A stretch of 64,000 bases of DNA from Pseudomonas indica NBRC 103045 (GTDB taxonomy: Bacteria; Pseudomonadota; Gammaproteobacteria; Pseudomonadales; Pseudomonadaceae): positions 248,001-312,000 of the forward strand of contig NZ_BDAC01000004.1 in the NCBI RefSeq assembly GCF_002091635.1, written 5' to 3'. Under the pieces are notes generated by a model, which worked only from the letters and a program-made list of their open reading frames with translations, did not search any database and was not told where the DNA came from. A program made the position numbers and the translations under genes. Positions 39,046 through 46,232 of this stretch are shown piece after piece. How positions within the stretch are numbered: the first letter of the stretch is position 1; every line of letters begins with the position of its first letter.

Positions 39046-40668
39046 TCACGCCGGCAGCCCCACTCTCCCCCGCGCCGTTCGGGTCTGGGCGACCGCCGGC
39101 TTGCCCGGACGCTCCGCCCCCTCCGGCCGGTAGCCCAGGCGCAGGCCGCCCCAATGCCGGCCCTTGATGAAGATCGGCACCGACAGGTCATGCATCAGCT
39201 CGCCGGTATCGCGGGTGTAGGTCTGCAACAGCAGCGGCTGCTGGTGGCTGCCGCAGCGGATGCCGGTGCGGTCGGTGAATTTGCGCTTGCTGCGGCTGCG
39301 CGCCATGTCCTGTTGGCGGTCGCCGGTGGGCGCATGGCTGAACGCCAGGTTGTGGGTCGGCACGTAGCCTTCCGGTGTACAGGCGATGGCGAACACCATG
39401 CCCTCGTGACGACTCAGCAGCGGTTCCTGGATCGCCGGCAGCACCTGGTCGGTATAGCTGTCGAAGCGCGTGCGGAACTTGGTCGGGTGGGTATTCGGCA
39501 ACGCCTGGTACTGGCGGTCGAACAGGTCGTCGAGGCCGATCCGACCGCTGTCGATGTCCGCCTCGAAACGCTCGGCGATCGCCTGGGCGCCCTCGCGGGC
39601 CAGGTCGTAGACCCGTTGGTGATAGTCGTTCAGGCCCACCTCGGCGAGCCGCTCGCTGATGGTCTCGGCCTGCCCCTCCAGTTGCATCGCCGCTTCGGCC
39701 AAGTGCTGGGTCTGCTCTTCGCTGGCGCGCAGGTCACCGCGCATCTGCTCGATGGCGGCGAACAGGCTGTTCAATTGCTGCCGGTTGGTTTCCGCGCCCT
39801 GGGCGATCTCGGTGATCTGGCTCTCCACCTCCAGCGCCAGCCCGGCAATGCTCTCCAGGCGCTGGCCGCTGCGCTCCACCTGGCCGACGCCATCGTCCAG
39901 GTCACTGCTGAGCTGGCGGATCTGCTCCACCACCTCCGCCGTGCGGCCCTGGATGTCCGCCACCATCTGCCCCACCTCCTCGGTGGCGCTGGCGGTGCGC
40001 CCGGCCAACCCGCGCACCTCGTCGGCCACCACCGCGAAACCGCGTCCGTGCTCGCCGGCCCGTGCCGCCTCGATGGCCGCGTTGAGCGCAAGCAGATTGG
40101 TCTGGCTGGCGATGGACTGGATCACCAGCGTCACCCGCTGGATTTCCTCGCTGCGCTGGCTGAGCGCCTCTATCAGTTCGCGGCTGGCGCTGGCGCGCAG
40201 GCTCAACTGGTGCATGCAGGCGATGGCCGAGGTCACCCGTTCGCGGCCCTCGTCGCTGCTGCGCCGCGCCTCGCTGGCGGCATCGCGGGCCTGCTGGCTG
40301 AGGGCCGAAGTGGCCTCCTCGGTGTGGATCATGGTCTCGGCGCTGCCGACGATGGTCACCGCCGCCGACAACTGCGATTGCAGCTTCTCCGCCAGCCGCT
40401 GCACCGCATAGGACACACCTGCCGCCGACAACGCGTTGTGGCTGGTGGTGTGTGCCAGGTCACGGGCGAGACGGCCGATATCCGGCCCCTTTATCTCATC
40501 CGGCACCTCCGCCGGCCGCCGCACCAGCCACGACAGCCCGGCAACCGCCAGCGCCAGCGGTATCGCCAAACCCATCGGCCAACCGCTGCCGACGGCGAAC
40601 AGCAGAACGATCATGAGCAGGCCCTGGACCAGAGCCACGGCAACGGGGGGCAGAGAGAACGTGCGCAT
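39046..40668 (-). CDS. Methyl-accepting chemotaxis protein with C-terminal sensor-like domain
   Basis: A 540-residue protein. Two transmembrane helices lie at the N terminus (residues about 8-48) with almost no periplasmic loop. The signalling hairpin follows (about 150-250: [32 protein letters not shown]). Unusually about 200 residues follow, including a Cache/PAS-like region ([55 protein letters not shown]). A sensor region after the signalling domain implies cytoplasmic sensing. It is divergent from the second pqqA operon, with a perfect FNR box in the gap, so it may report anoxia or redox state. Confidence 0.85.
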   Translation of the reverse strand: MRTFSLPPVAVALVQGLLMIVLLFAVGSGWPMGLAIPLALAVAGLSWLVRRPAEVPDEIKGPDIGRLARDLAHTTSHNALSAAGVSYAVQRLAEKLQSQLSAAVTIVGSAETMIHTEEATSALSQQARDAASEARRSSDEGRERVTSAIACMHQLSLRASASRELIEALSQRSEEIQRVTLVIQSIASQTNLLALNAAIEAARAGEHGRGFAVVADEVRGLAGRTASATEEVGQMVADIQGRTAEVVEQIRQLSSDLDDGVGQVERSGQRLESIAGLALEVESQITEIAQGAETNRQQLNSLFAAIEQMRGDLRASEEQTQHLAEAAMQLEGQAETISERLAEVGLNDYHQRVYDLAREGAQAIAERFEADIDSGRIGLDDLFDRQYQALPNTHPTKFRTRFDSYTDQVLPAIQEPLLSRHEGMVFAIACTPEGYVPTHNLAFSHAPTGDRQQDMARSRSKRKFTDRTGIRCGSHQQPLLLQTYTRDTGELMHDLSVPIFIKGRHWGGLRLGYRPEGAERPGKPAVAQTRTARGRVGLPA

Positions 40669-40875
40669 GTAGCACCTCGCGGCTCCGGCTGGCTCGCCTG
40701 CTGGCCAAGTCGCCGGTTTTCTTGTTGTTCGGTTCCGGCATTAGGCAGAGCTGGCCATCACTTGGCCATTGTGCCTTGGTTGTAGAGGAGGTGTGCTTTG
40801 GTGGGAGGGCTGCGGAAACAGGCTGAACGACGAAATAAAAGTTATCTAACTTATTAGGCCACCGAAACTTCGCCC

Positions 40876-40889
40876 TTGATGAAAATCAA
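40876..40889. promoter_or_regulatory. FNR/Anr/Dnr box between the chemoreceptor and the second pqqA operon
   Basis: TTGAT-GAAA-ATCAA is a perfect palindrome, 160 bases before the second pqqA start and 208 bases before the chemoreceptor start. Either or both could be controlled. Confidence 0.75.
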
Positions 40890-40932
40890 AAACCGCTTCA
40901 AATAAACGATTCCGCAACAAACAACAATCCAG

Positions 40933-40947
40933 CCACTACCAAATACC
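40933..40947 (+). promoter_or_regulatory. ACTACCAA motif upstream of the second pqqA operon
   Basis: The plus strand reads CCACTACCAAATACC, about 110 bases before the start codon of the second pqqA: same sense orientation and distance as at pqqA, exaC, pedH and the cytochrome c gene. Confidence 0.65.
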
Positions 40948-41048
40948 CGGAAAGTTCCTTCCAAAGTCGTATCAGGCCACAGTGAAAGTTGCCCTAGTTT
41001 CGAGATGCGTCATCGAAACAATCCTTTTTCCGAAACAGGAGAGCAACC

Positions 41049-41123
41049 ATGCAGTGGATCGATCCGGCCTTTTGCGACCTTCGCCTGGGCTTCGAAGTGA
41101 CCGCTTACGTCTACGTGCGCTGA
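41049..41123 (+). CDS. Second PqqA-like precursor peptide
   Basis: A 24-residue peptide preceded by AGGAGAG seven bases before the ATG. It shares with PqqA the order Pro-Ala-aromatic, DLR, a GFEVT block and Tyr after one more residue, so the E-x3-Y crosslinking pair (Glu16, Tyr20) is intact. Differences: N terminus MQWIDPAF, a Cys at position 9 where PqqA has Thr, Ala for Met at 19, and a second Tyr at 22 (ending YVYVR). It is followed within 54 bases by PqqD- and PqqE-like genes. A crosslinked Glu-Tyr product is inferred from the motif; the final compound is unknown. It is too short for ordinary gene callers. Confidence 0.88.
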   Translation: MQWIDPAFCDLRLGFEVTAYVYVR

Positions 41124-41176
41124 CCCACCGTGGCATGGCGCCCCGCCTGGCGCCATGCCGTATCGAGGAGACGCTC

Positions 41177-41470
41177 ATGAGCGCGCATGCCATCACGCCG
41201 CACGACCGTTTCGAAATCCGCCCACCCTTCCTGTTCCGCTGGGAAGACTCGCAACAGGCGCATGTTCTTCTTTATCCAGAAGGCATCGTCAAGTTGAACG
41301 AAACCGGTGGCGACATTCTTCAGCTATGCGACGGGAAGAATACGGTCGGGCAAATAATCAAACAACTTTCCCAACGCTACTGCGCCGCAGACGAAACAAC
41401 GATAAGCAACGGCGTATTGAACTTCCTGGAGGTATCCCATGGCAAAGGCTGGATCCGAACCACGGCTTGA
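41177..41470 (+). CDS. Second PqqD-like peptide chaperone
   Basis: A 97-residue protein from ATG 41177 (GAGGAGA upstream). It aligns over its length with Pqq[21 protein letters not shown] and VKLNETGGDILQLCDG correspond to the PqqD blocks at 33.1 kb. It should bind the second PqqA leader and present it to the following radical SAM enzyme. It overlaps that gene by 32 bases, the same coupled arrangement as pqqD-pqqE. It is more divergent than a recent duplicate would be. Confidence 0.9.
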   Translation: MSAHAITPHDRFEIRPPFLFRWEDSQQAHVLLYPEGIVKLNETGGDILQLCDGKNTVGQIIKQLSQRYCAADETTISNGVLNFLEVSHGKGWIRTTA

Positions 41471-42572
41471 TGGCGGCGGCAATCCGGTCTGGCTGTTGCT
41501 GGAGCTGACCTACCAGTGCCCGCTGCAATGCGCCTTCTGCAGCAACCCGCGGCAGTTCGCCGACTACCGCCAGAACGAGCTGAGCACCGCCGAATGGATC
41601 GACGCGATGAGCCAGGCCCGCGCGCTCGGCGCCATGCAGATCGGCTTTTCCGGCGGCGAGCCGACCCTGCGCAAGGACCTGGAAATCCTCGTCGCCGAAG
41701 CCGATCGCCTGGGCTACTACACCAACCTGATCACTTCCGGCATCGGCCTCACCGAGGCGCGCCTGCACGCCCTGAAGGACGCCGGCCTGCGCCACATCCA
41801 GCTCGGTTTCCAGTCCACCGACCGCGACGTGGCCCGGCAACTGGCCGGCGTCGACTGCTGGGAACGCAAGCTGGCCATCGCCCGCTCGATCAAGGCCCTG
41901 GATTTCCCGATGGTGCTCAACGTGCCCATCACCCGCCAGAACATCGGCCAGGTGCCGGACATCATCGATTTCGCCGCCGAACTGGGGGTGGAATACCTCG
42001 AGCTGGCCAACGTGCAGTACTACAACTGGGCGCTGCTCAATCGCGACCAACTGATGCCCACCCGAGAGGAACTGGAGCGCGCCGAAGCCGCCGTACGGGA
42101 GGCGCGTATCCGGCTGGGCGACCGCCTCACGCTGTTCTTCGTCATTCCGGACTACCATGAAGGCCGCCCGAAAGCCTGCATGAACGGCTGGGGCGCGATC
42201 CATCTGACCATCGCTCCCAACGGCGATGTGCTGCCCTGCTCCCAGGCCACGAACTTCAAACACCTGGAGTTCCCCAACCTGCGCCGGCAACGGCTCGAAG
42301 CCATCTGGCACGACTCGCCGGTGTTCAAGCTCTACCGGGGCGACGCCTGGATGCCCGAGCCCTGCCGCAGTTGCAGCGAGAAGGAAACCGACTTCGGCGG
42401 CTGCCGCTGCCAGGCGCTGCTGCTGACCGGTTCCGGCCACGAAGCCGACCCCGCCTGCAGCAAGTCGCCGCACCACGCCCTGGTCCGACAGGCCGTGCAG
42501 CAGGCCCAGCGGGCGCGGCTCGTCGATGCGCCGCTGATACCGCGCCACGCCAGCCAGGGGATCGGGCCATGA
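41439..42572 (+). CDS. Second PqqE-like radical SAM/SPASM enzyme
   Basis: A 377-residue protein similar to PqqE throughout. Cys27, Cys31 and Cys34 (CPLQCAFC) bind the SAM cluster; GFSGGEPTLRK is the GGE motif. All auxiliary-cluster residues are kept: KACMNGWG, VLPCSQA, PEPCRSCSEKETDFGGCRC with the Asp ligand, and ADPACS. It is therefore expected to be active and to make a Glu-Tyr C-C bond in the 24-residue peptide. It overlaps both the PqqD-like gene (32 bases) and the next small gene (ATGA). Confidence 0.92.
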   Translation: MAKAGSEPRLDGGGNPVWLLLELTYQCPLQCAFCSNPRQFADYRQNELSTAEWIDAMSQARALGAMQIGFSGGEPTLRKDLEILVAEADRLGYYTNLITSGIGLTEARLHALKDAGLRHIQLGFQSTDRDVARQLAGVDCWERKLAIARSIKALDFPMVLNVPITRQNIGQVPDIIDFAAELGVEYLELANVQYYNWALLNRDQLMPTREELERAEAAVREARIRLGDRLTLFFVIPDYHEGRPKACMNGWGAIHLTIAPNGDVLPCSQATNFKHLEFPNLRRQRLEAIWHDSPVFKLYRGDAWMPEPCRSCSEKETDFGGCRCQALLLTGSGHEADPACSKSPHHALVRQAVQQAQRARLVDAPLIPRHASQGIGP

Positions 42573-42667
42573 AACTGCCCCACGACAGCTTCGCCGGAAC
42601 CCTGGGCGCCGGGCTGGTCCTGACCCTGGGCGTCTACCTGCTGCTGCGTTTCTGGCTGGTCGCCTAG
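42569..42667 (+). CDS. Small membrane peptide, 32 residues
   Basis: The ATG overlaps the stop of the PqqE-like gene (ATGA). The product has a short polar start (MKLPHDSFAG) and one transmembrane helix (LGAGLVLTLGVYLLLRFW). Its stop is eight bases before the next membrane-protein gene, which has AGGAGG between them. It may be a subunit partner of that membrane protein. No family is recognised. Confidence 0.65.
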   Translation: MKLPHDSFAGTLGAGLVLTLGVYLLLRFWLVA

Positions 42668-42675
42668 GAGGATTC

Positions 42676-43167
42676 ATGCTCGCTCTCGATCTCCTGGCCC
42701 ATTATGCCCATCTGCTGTTCGCCCTGGTGTGGATCGGCCACAACTACGCCAGCTTCGTGCAGCAACCGGCCTACGTACCGTTCCGGGGCGATGCCGCCGC
42801 GCTGGAACGCGACCTGGAGCGGCGGATGAAGCGCGAGCACGGCATCTTCCGCTACGCCTCGCTGGTGGTCTGGGCATCCGGCATGGCGATGCTCTGGCAG
42901 CGCGGCTGGCTGCCGGACGCCCTGCTGTTGCGCGGCCCGCTGGCGGTGATCGGCCTCGGTGCCTGGATCGGTACGCTGATGCTGCTGAACCTCTGGCTGG
43001 TGCTCTGGCCGCACCAGAAGAAGCTGCTCGGCTTCGTGCCGGCGAGCTTCGAAGAACGGGTGCGCTGCTCGCGCATCACCTTCCTGTCCTCGCGCAGCAA
43101 CACCATTCTCTCGATGCCCTTGCTGTTCCTGATGGCGGCCGGCGGACATGGCCTGCACCTGTTCTGA
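42676..43167 (+). CDS. Membrane protein resembling the N-terminal domain of PuuD urate oxidase
   Basis: A 163-residue protein with four predicted helices. LLAHYAHLLFALVWIGHNY with three histidines, RYASLVVWASGMAMLW and LLNLWLVLWPHQKKLLG resemble the Urate_ox_N membrane domain (PuuD type), in which histidines could bind haem or metal. No cytochrome c domain follows, unlike full PuuD. In this operon it could be a membrane oxidase or electron acceptor for the peptide-derived product. The family link is by eye and the function inferred. Confidence 0.6.
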   Translation: MLALDLLAHYAHLLFALVWIGHNYASFVQQPAYVPFRGDAAALERDLERRMKREHGIFRYASLVVWASGMAMLWQRGWLPDALLLRGPLAVIGLGAWIGTLMLLNLWLVLWPHQKKLLGFVPASFEERVRCSRITFLSSRSNTILSMPLLFLMAAGGHGLHLF

Positions 43168-44227
43168 GGCGATCTACAACTTCGCCGCCGGCCCCTCGCC
43201 GCTGCCCGCCGAGGTGCGCGCGGCACTGCGCGAGGCGCTGGTCGAGCAGGGTCCGCTGGAGCAGCCGTTCGGCGCGGCGGCCGTCAGACGGATGCAGGAG
43301 GACGTCGAACAAGACCTGCGCGCCCTGCTGCAACTGCCCGCTCACTACCGCGTGCTGTTCCTCCAGGGCGGTGCATCCGCTCAGTTCGCCCTGCTGCCGC
43401 TGAACCTGCTGGCGCCGGGCCAATCCGCCGGCTACCTGGAAAGCGGCCACTGGGCGCGCAAGGCCATCGCCGAGGCACGCCGGCACGCTGCGCTGAAGGT
43501 GATCGCCAGCGGCGCCGACTCGGGCTTCCGCGCCCTCCCGCCCTTCGAGGCATGGCAGCTCGATGCGAACCTGGGCTATTGCCACGTCACCAGCAACGAG
43601 ACCGGCGACGGCCTGCAACTGCATGACTTCCCCGAGCTGCCGGTACCACTGGTGGCCGACATGAGCTCGGATTTGCTCACCCGCCCGCTGCCGCTGGAAC
43701 GCTTCGGCCTGATCTATGCCAGCGCCCAGAAAAACCTGGGCATCGCCGGGCTCTGCCTGGTGATCGTCCGCGACGACCTGCTCCGGCCGCCGCGCCCCGG
43801 CCTGCCCTCGGTGTTCAGCTACGCCCTGCAGGCCGCCGCCAACAGCCGCCTGAACACGCCGCCGCTGCATGCCCTGCACTGCGCCGGCGCGATGCTGCGC
43901 TGGATCGCCCGCCAGGGTGGCCTCACCGCCATGGCGGCCCTCGGCCTGGAAAAGAGCCGGAGGCTCTATCGCTGCATCGACGGCAGCGACCTCTACCACT
44001 GCCCCCAGCACACCACCGACCGCTCGCGGGTGAATGTCTGCTTCCAGCTCCGTGAGGAACGGCTGCTGCCTCTGTTCCTGCGCAGCGCCGAACGCCACGG
44101 CCTGCTCAACCTGCACGGCCATCCGGCGCTGGGCGGCGTTCGCGCCAGCCTCTACAACGCCATGCCGCTGGCTGGCGTGGACAAGTTGGTCGATTTCATG
44201 ACGGCCTTCGAGCGCCAGCATGGCTGA
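43148..44227 (+). CDS. SerC-like class V aminotransferase
   Basis: A 359-residue PLP enzyme. AIYNFAAGPSPLP, VLFLQGGASAQFALLPLNLL, PLVADMSSDLLTRPL (Asp171) and LIYASAQKNLGIAG (Lys195, the Schiff-base lysine) follow phosphoserine aminotransferase. The N-terminal loop that supplies His-Arg for phosphate binding in SerC (HRGKEF type) is replaced by LEQPFGAAAVRR, so phosphoserine is an unlikely substrate. It overlaps the membrane-protein gene by 20 bases and the next gene by eight. It may transaminate the amino group(s) of a Glu-Tyr-derived diamino acid; this is inference. Confidence 0.82.
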   Translation: MACTCSEAIYNFAAGPSPLPAEVRAALREALVEQGPLEQPFGAAAVRRMQEDVEQDLRALLQLPAHYRVLFLQGGASAQFALLPLNLLAPGQSAGYLESGHWARKAIAEARRHAALKVIASGADSGFRALPPFEAWQLDANLGYCHVTSNETGDGLQLHDFPELPVPLVADMSSDLLTRPLPLERFGLIYASAQKNLGIAGLCLVIVRDDLLRPPRPGLPSVFSYALQAAANSRLNTPPLHALHCAGAMLRWIARQGGLTAMAALGLEKSRRLYRCIDGSDLYHCPQHTTDRSRVNVCFQLREERLLPLFLRSAERHGLLNLHGHPALGGVRASLYNAMPLAGVDKLVDFMTAFERQHG

Positions 44228-45077
44228 GGTCCAGCAGTCGGACGTCTCGCTGCGCCACCTCCGCGAGCGCCTGCGCCTGAGTCTGGCCTGCGCCGCCGCC
44301 CGCCTTGCCATCGAGGACGCCCCCTCCCGGCCGGTCGAGGCCATGGGCCTGCGCTTCGACACGCCCCTGGGCATCGCCGCTGGCTTCGACCGTCATGGCC
44401 GCCTGGGACGACGGGCCGGATCGCTGGGCTTCGGTTTCATCGAAGTGGGCAGCCTTCATCCGGCCGAATTGTCCGGCCTGCTCCGTAGCACGGGGACAGC
44501 GCAGTTGGGCATCAACCTCGGCCTGACGCCGGGTATTCCCGAGGCCGTCTTCCACGAAGCGCTAGCGCAGCTCTGGCCGCAGGCGGACTACCTCATGCTC
44601 AACCTGATCCACCCAGCCTGCGCGCCTCTGCTGGAGCCCGGCGCCCGCTCACACCTGACCCGCCTGCTGGCCAGCCTGCGCGAACGGCAGCACCGGCTCG
44701 ACCGACTCGGCGGCCGCCAGGTCCCGCTGGCCGCCAAGCTGCGCTGCCTGCCGGGCGACCTGCCCCTCGACCTCGCCGCCCTGCTGCGCGACCTGGGCTT
44801 CGACGCCCTCCTCGCCGCCCACGACCCCGGCCCACCCGCCACACCCCAGCGCTACCGCCACTGGCAAGACCCTGCCGTCCAAGCCCAGGCCTGCACCCAG
44901 ATCGAACGCCTGCGCAGCCTCTGCGGCCCGCGCATGGCCCTGCTGTCGGTAGGCGGCATCCAGACCGCCGCGCACCTGAACGACCGCCTCGACGCCGGCG
45001 CGGAGCTGGTGCAGGTGTATGGCGCGCTGAAGGAACAGGGGCCGGGGGTGGCGGGGCGGATGTTGAGCCGCGGCTGA
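44220..45077 (+). CDS. Dihydroorotate-dehydrogenase-like flavoprotein, divergent
   Basis: A 285-residue protein with the class 2 PyrD core: MGLRFDTPLGIAAGFDRHGR, LGFGFIEVGSLHPAELSG, LAAKLRCLPGD and LLSVGGIQTAAHLNDRLDAGAELVQVY (FMN phosphate site). Where PyrD has NVSSPNT with the catalytic Ser, this protein reads NLIHPAC, and the MGFNN substrate block reads GINLGLT. It is shorter than PyrD (about 340). It is therefore probably an FMN oxidoreductase with another substrate. It is last in the second pqqA operon. Confidence 0.75.
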   Translation: MAEVQQSDVSLRHLRERLRLSLACAAARLAIEDAPSRPVEAMGLRFDTPLGIAAGFDRHGRLGRRAGSLGFGFIEVGSLHPAELSGLLRSTGTAQLGINLGLTPGIPEAVFHEALAQLWPQADYLMLNLIHPACAPLLEPGARSHLTRLLASLRERQHRLDRLGGRQVPLAAKLRCLPGDLPLDLAALLRDLGFDALLAAHDPGPPATPQRYRHWQDPAVQAQACTQIERLRSLCGPRMALLSVGGIQTAAHLNDRLDAGAELVQVYGALKEQGPGVAGRMLSRG

Positions 45078-45165
45078 CGGACGAACGGGCCTACGCCAGC
45101 CACCCCAGCGTGCCTCGACCCTGATGCTTAGCCAGTTGCCCGCCTGGCCGGGCGCGACACGCGGC

Positions 45166-46062
45166 TCAGCGCTCCAGCAATTGCCTGGCCTGCTCCGCCA
45201 TCTGCCGGATCAGGGCGCTGGCGGCGGGATGCCGTCCGGCGCTGGAGCGGCTCACCGCATACAGCGTTACCGTGATGCCGGGCTGCAACTCGCGGGCCTG
45301 CAGCGCCGAGGCATGGACCAGTGCCGTGAAGGGATCCACTACCGCCATGCCAAGCCCGGCCTCCACCAGCGAGCGCGCCACCTGGTAGGTCTGCACATGG
45401 GTGTTGATCAGCGGTCCGTCTTTCAACTCGTCCAGCCGACTACTCAGCAAGCTGCCCAGACCATCGCGGGTATCCAGCGCAATCAGCGGCTGACCCGCCA
45501 GCTCGTCCAAGGCCATGGGTTTGCCAGCCAGCTCCTCGCTCCACTGGCCACGCCCCGCGATCACTCGCATGCCGCCCTGGGCCAGGCTCTCGCTGCGCAA
45601 GGCCGGATGTTTGGGTTCCTGCAGGCTGAAGCCGATATCCGCCTCGTGCAACAACAGGCTCTCGACCAGCTCCCGGGTGTGCTGGGTCGCCAGCGTGCAG
45701 GGCGTCTTCGGGTAGCGCCGTCGCCATTGCGCAATGCTGGCCGGCAGCAGGGTCTGCGCCAGGGTTGGCGTGGTGACGATGCGCAACGGGTGGTCGCTAT
45801 GGCCGCGCAGGTTGCCGGCCAGCCGGCGCACCTCGCGCAGATCGTCGAAAACCTTGCCGGTGGCGGCCTCCAGCAGGCGCGCCTCCGCGGTGGGATGCAG
45901 TTGTCCCCGAATCCGGGTGAACAGGCTGAACCCCAGCTGGGCCTCGGCATGATGCAGCGCCTTGGTCGCCGCCGGCTGAGTGATGTTCAGCAGCCTGGCG
46001 GCGCCGGTGACCGAGCCGGTCTGCAGGATTGCCTGGAAGATCTCGATATGACGCAGCCTCAT
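45166..46062 (-). CDS. LysR-family transcription regulator
   Basis: A 298-residue regulator; the ATG at 46062 (MRLRHIEIF) is chosen over an upstream ATG at 46140 because LysR proteins start this way. The winged helix-turn-helix is in the first 60 residues (VTGAARLLNITQPAATKALHHAEAQLG), followed by two effector subdomains. It is divergent from the DadA-like gene with a 170-base gap, so it most likely controls the D-amino acid set. The effector is unknown. Confidence 0.88.
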   Translation of the reverse strand: MRLRHIEIFQAILQTGSVTGAARLLNITQPAATKALHHAEAQLGFSLFTRIRGQLHPTAEARLLEAATGKVFDDLREVRRLAGNLRGHSDHPLRIVTTPTLAQTLLPASIAQWRRRYPKTPCTLATQHTRELVESLLLHEADIGFSLQEPKHPALRSESLAQGGMRVIAGRGQWSEELAGKPMALDELAGQPLIALDTRDGLGSLLSSRLDELKDGPLINTHVQTYQVARSLVEAGLGMAVVDPFTALVHASALQARELQPGITVTLYAVSRSSAGRHPAASALIRQMAEQARQLLER

Positions 46063-46232
46063 GAGCTTTTCCCAACTCGGACAGGATGAATGCGGAGACG
46101 GCACCGCGCCCTTCCGGGCCACAACCCGGCGTCGCCCCATAGCCTGAGGTTATGGCTGCACGGCATCTGTTCATTCGTACTGCGCAGCCGACGACGGCAA
46201 GCTTGCCCCATCGAGCAGTCATGGAGGCAGCA

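Noticed and set aside
41049-42572. The second pqqADE set as a simple duplicate of pqqADE for extra PQQ
   Set aside because: The proteins are widely diverged, the peptide has different ends, and the set is coupled to four other genes with no PqqB or PqqC; gene dosage alone does not explain it.
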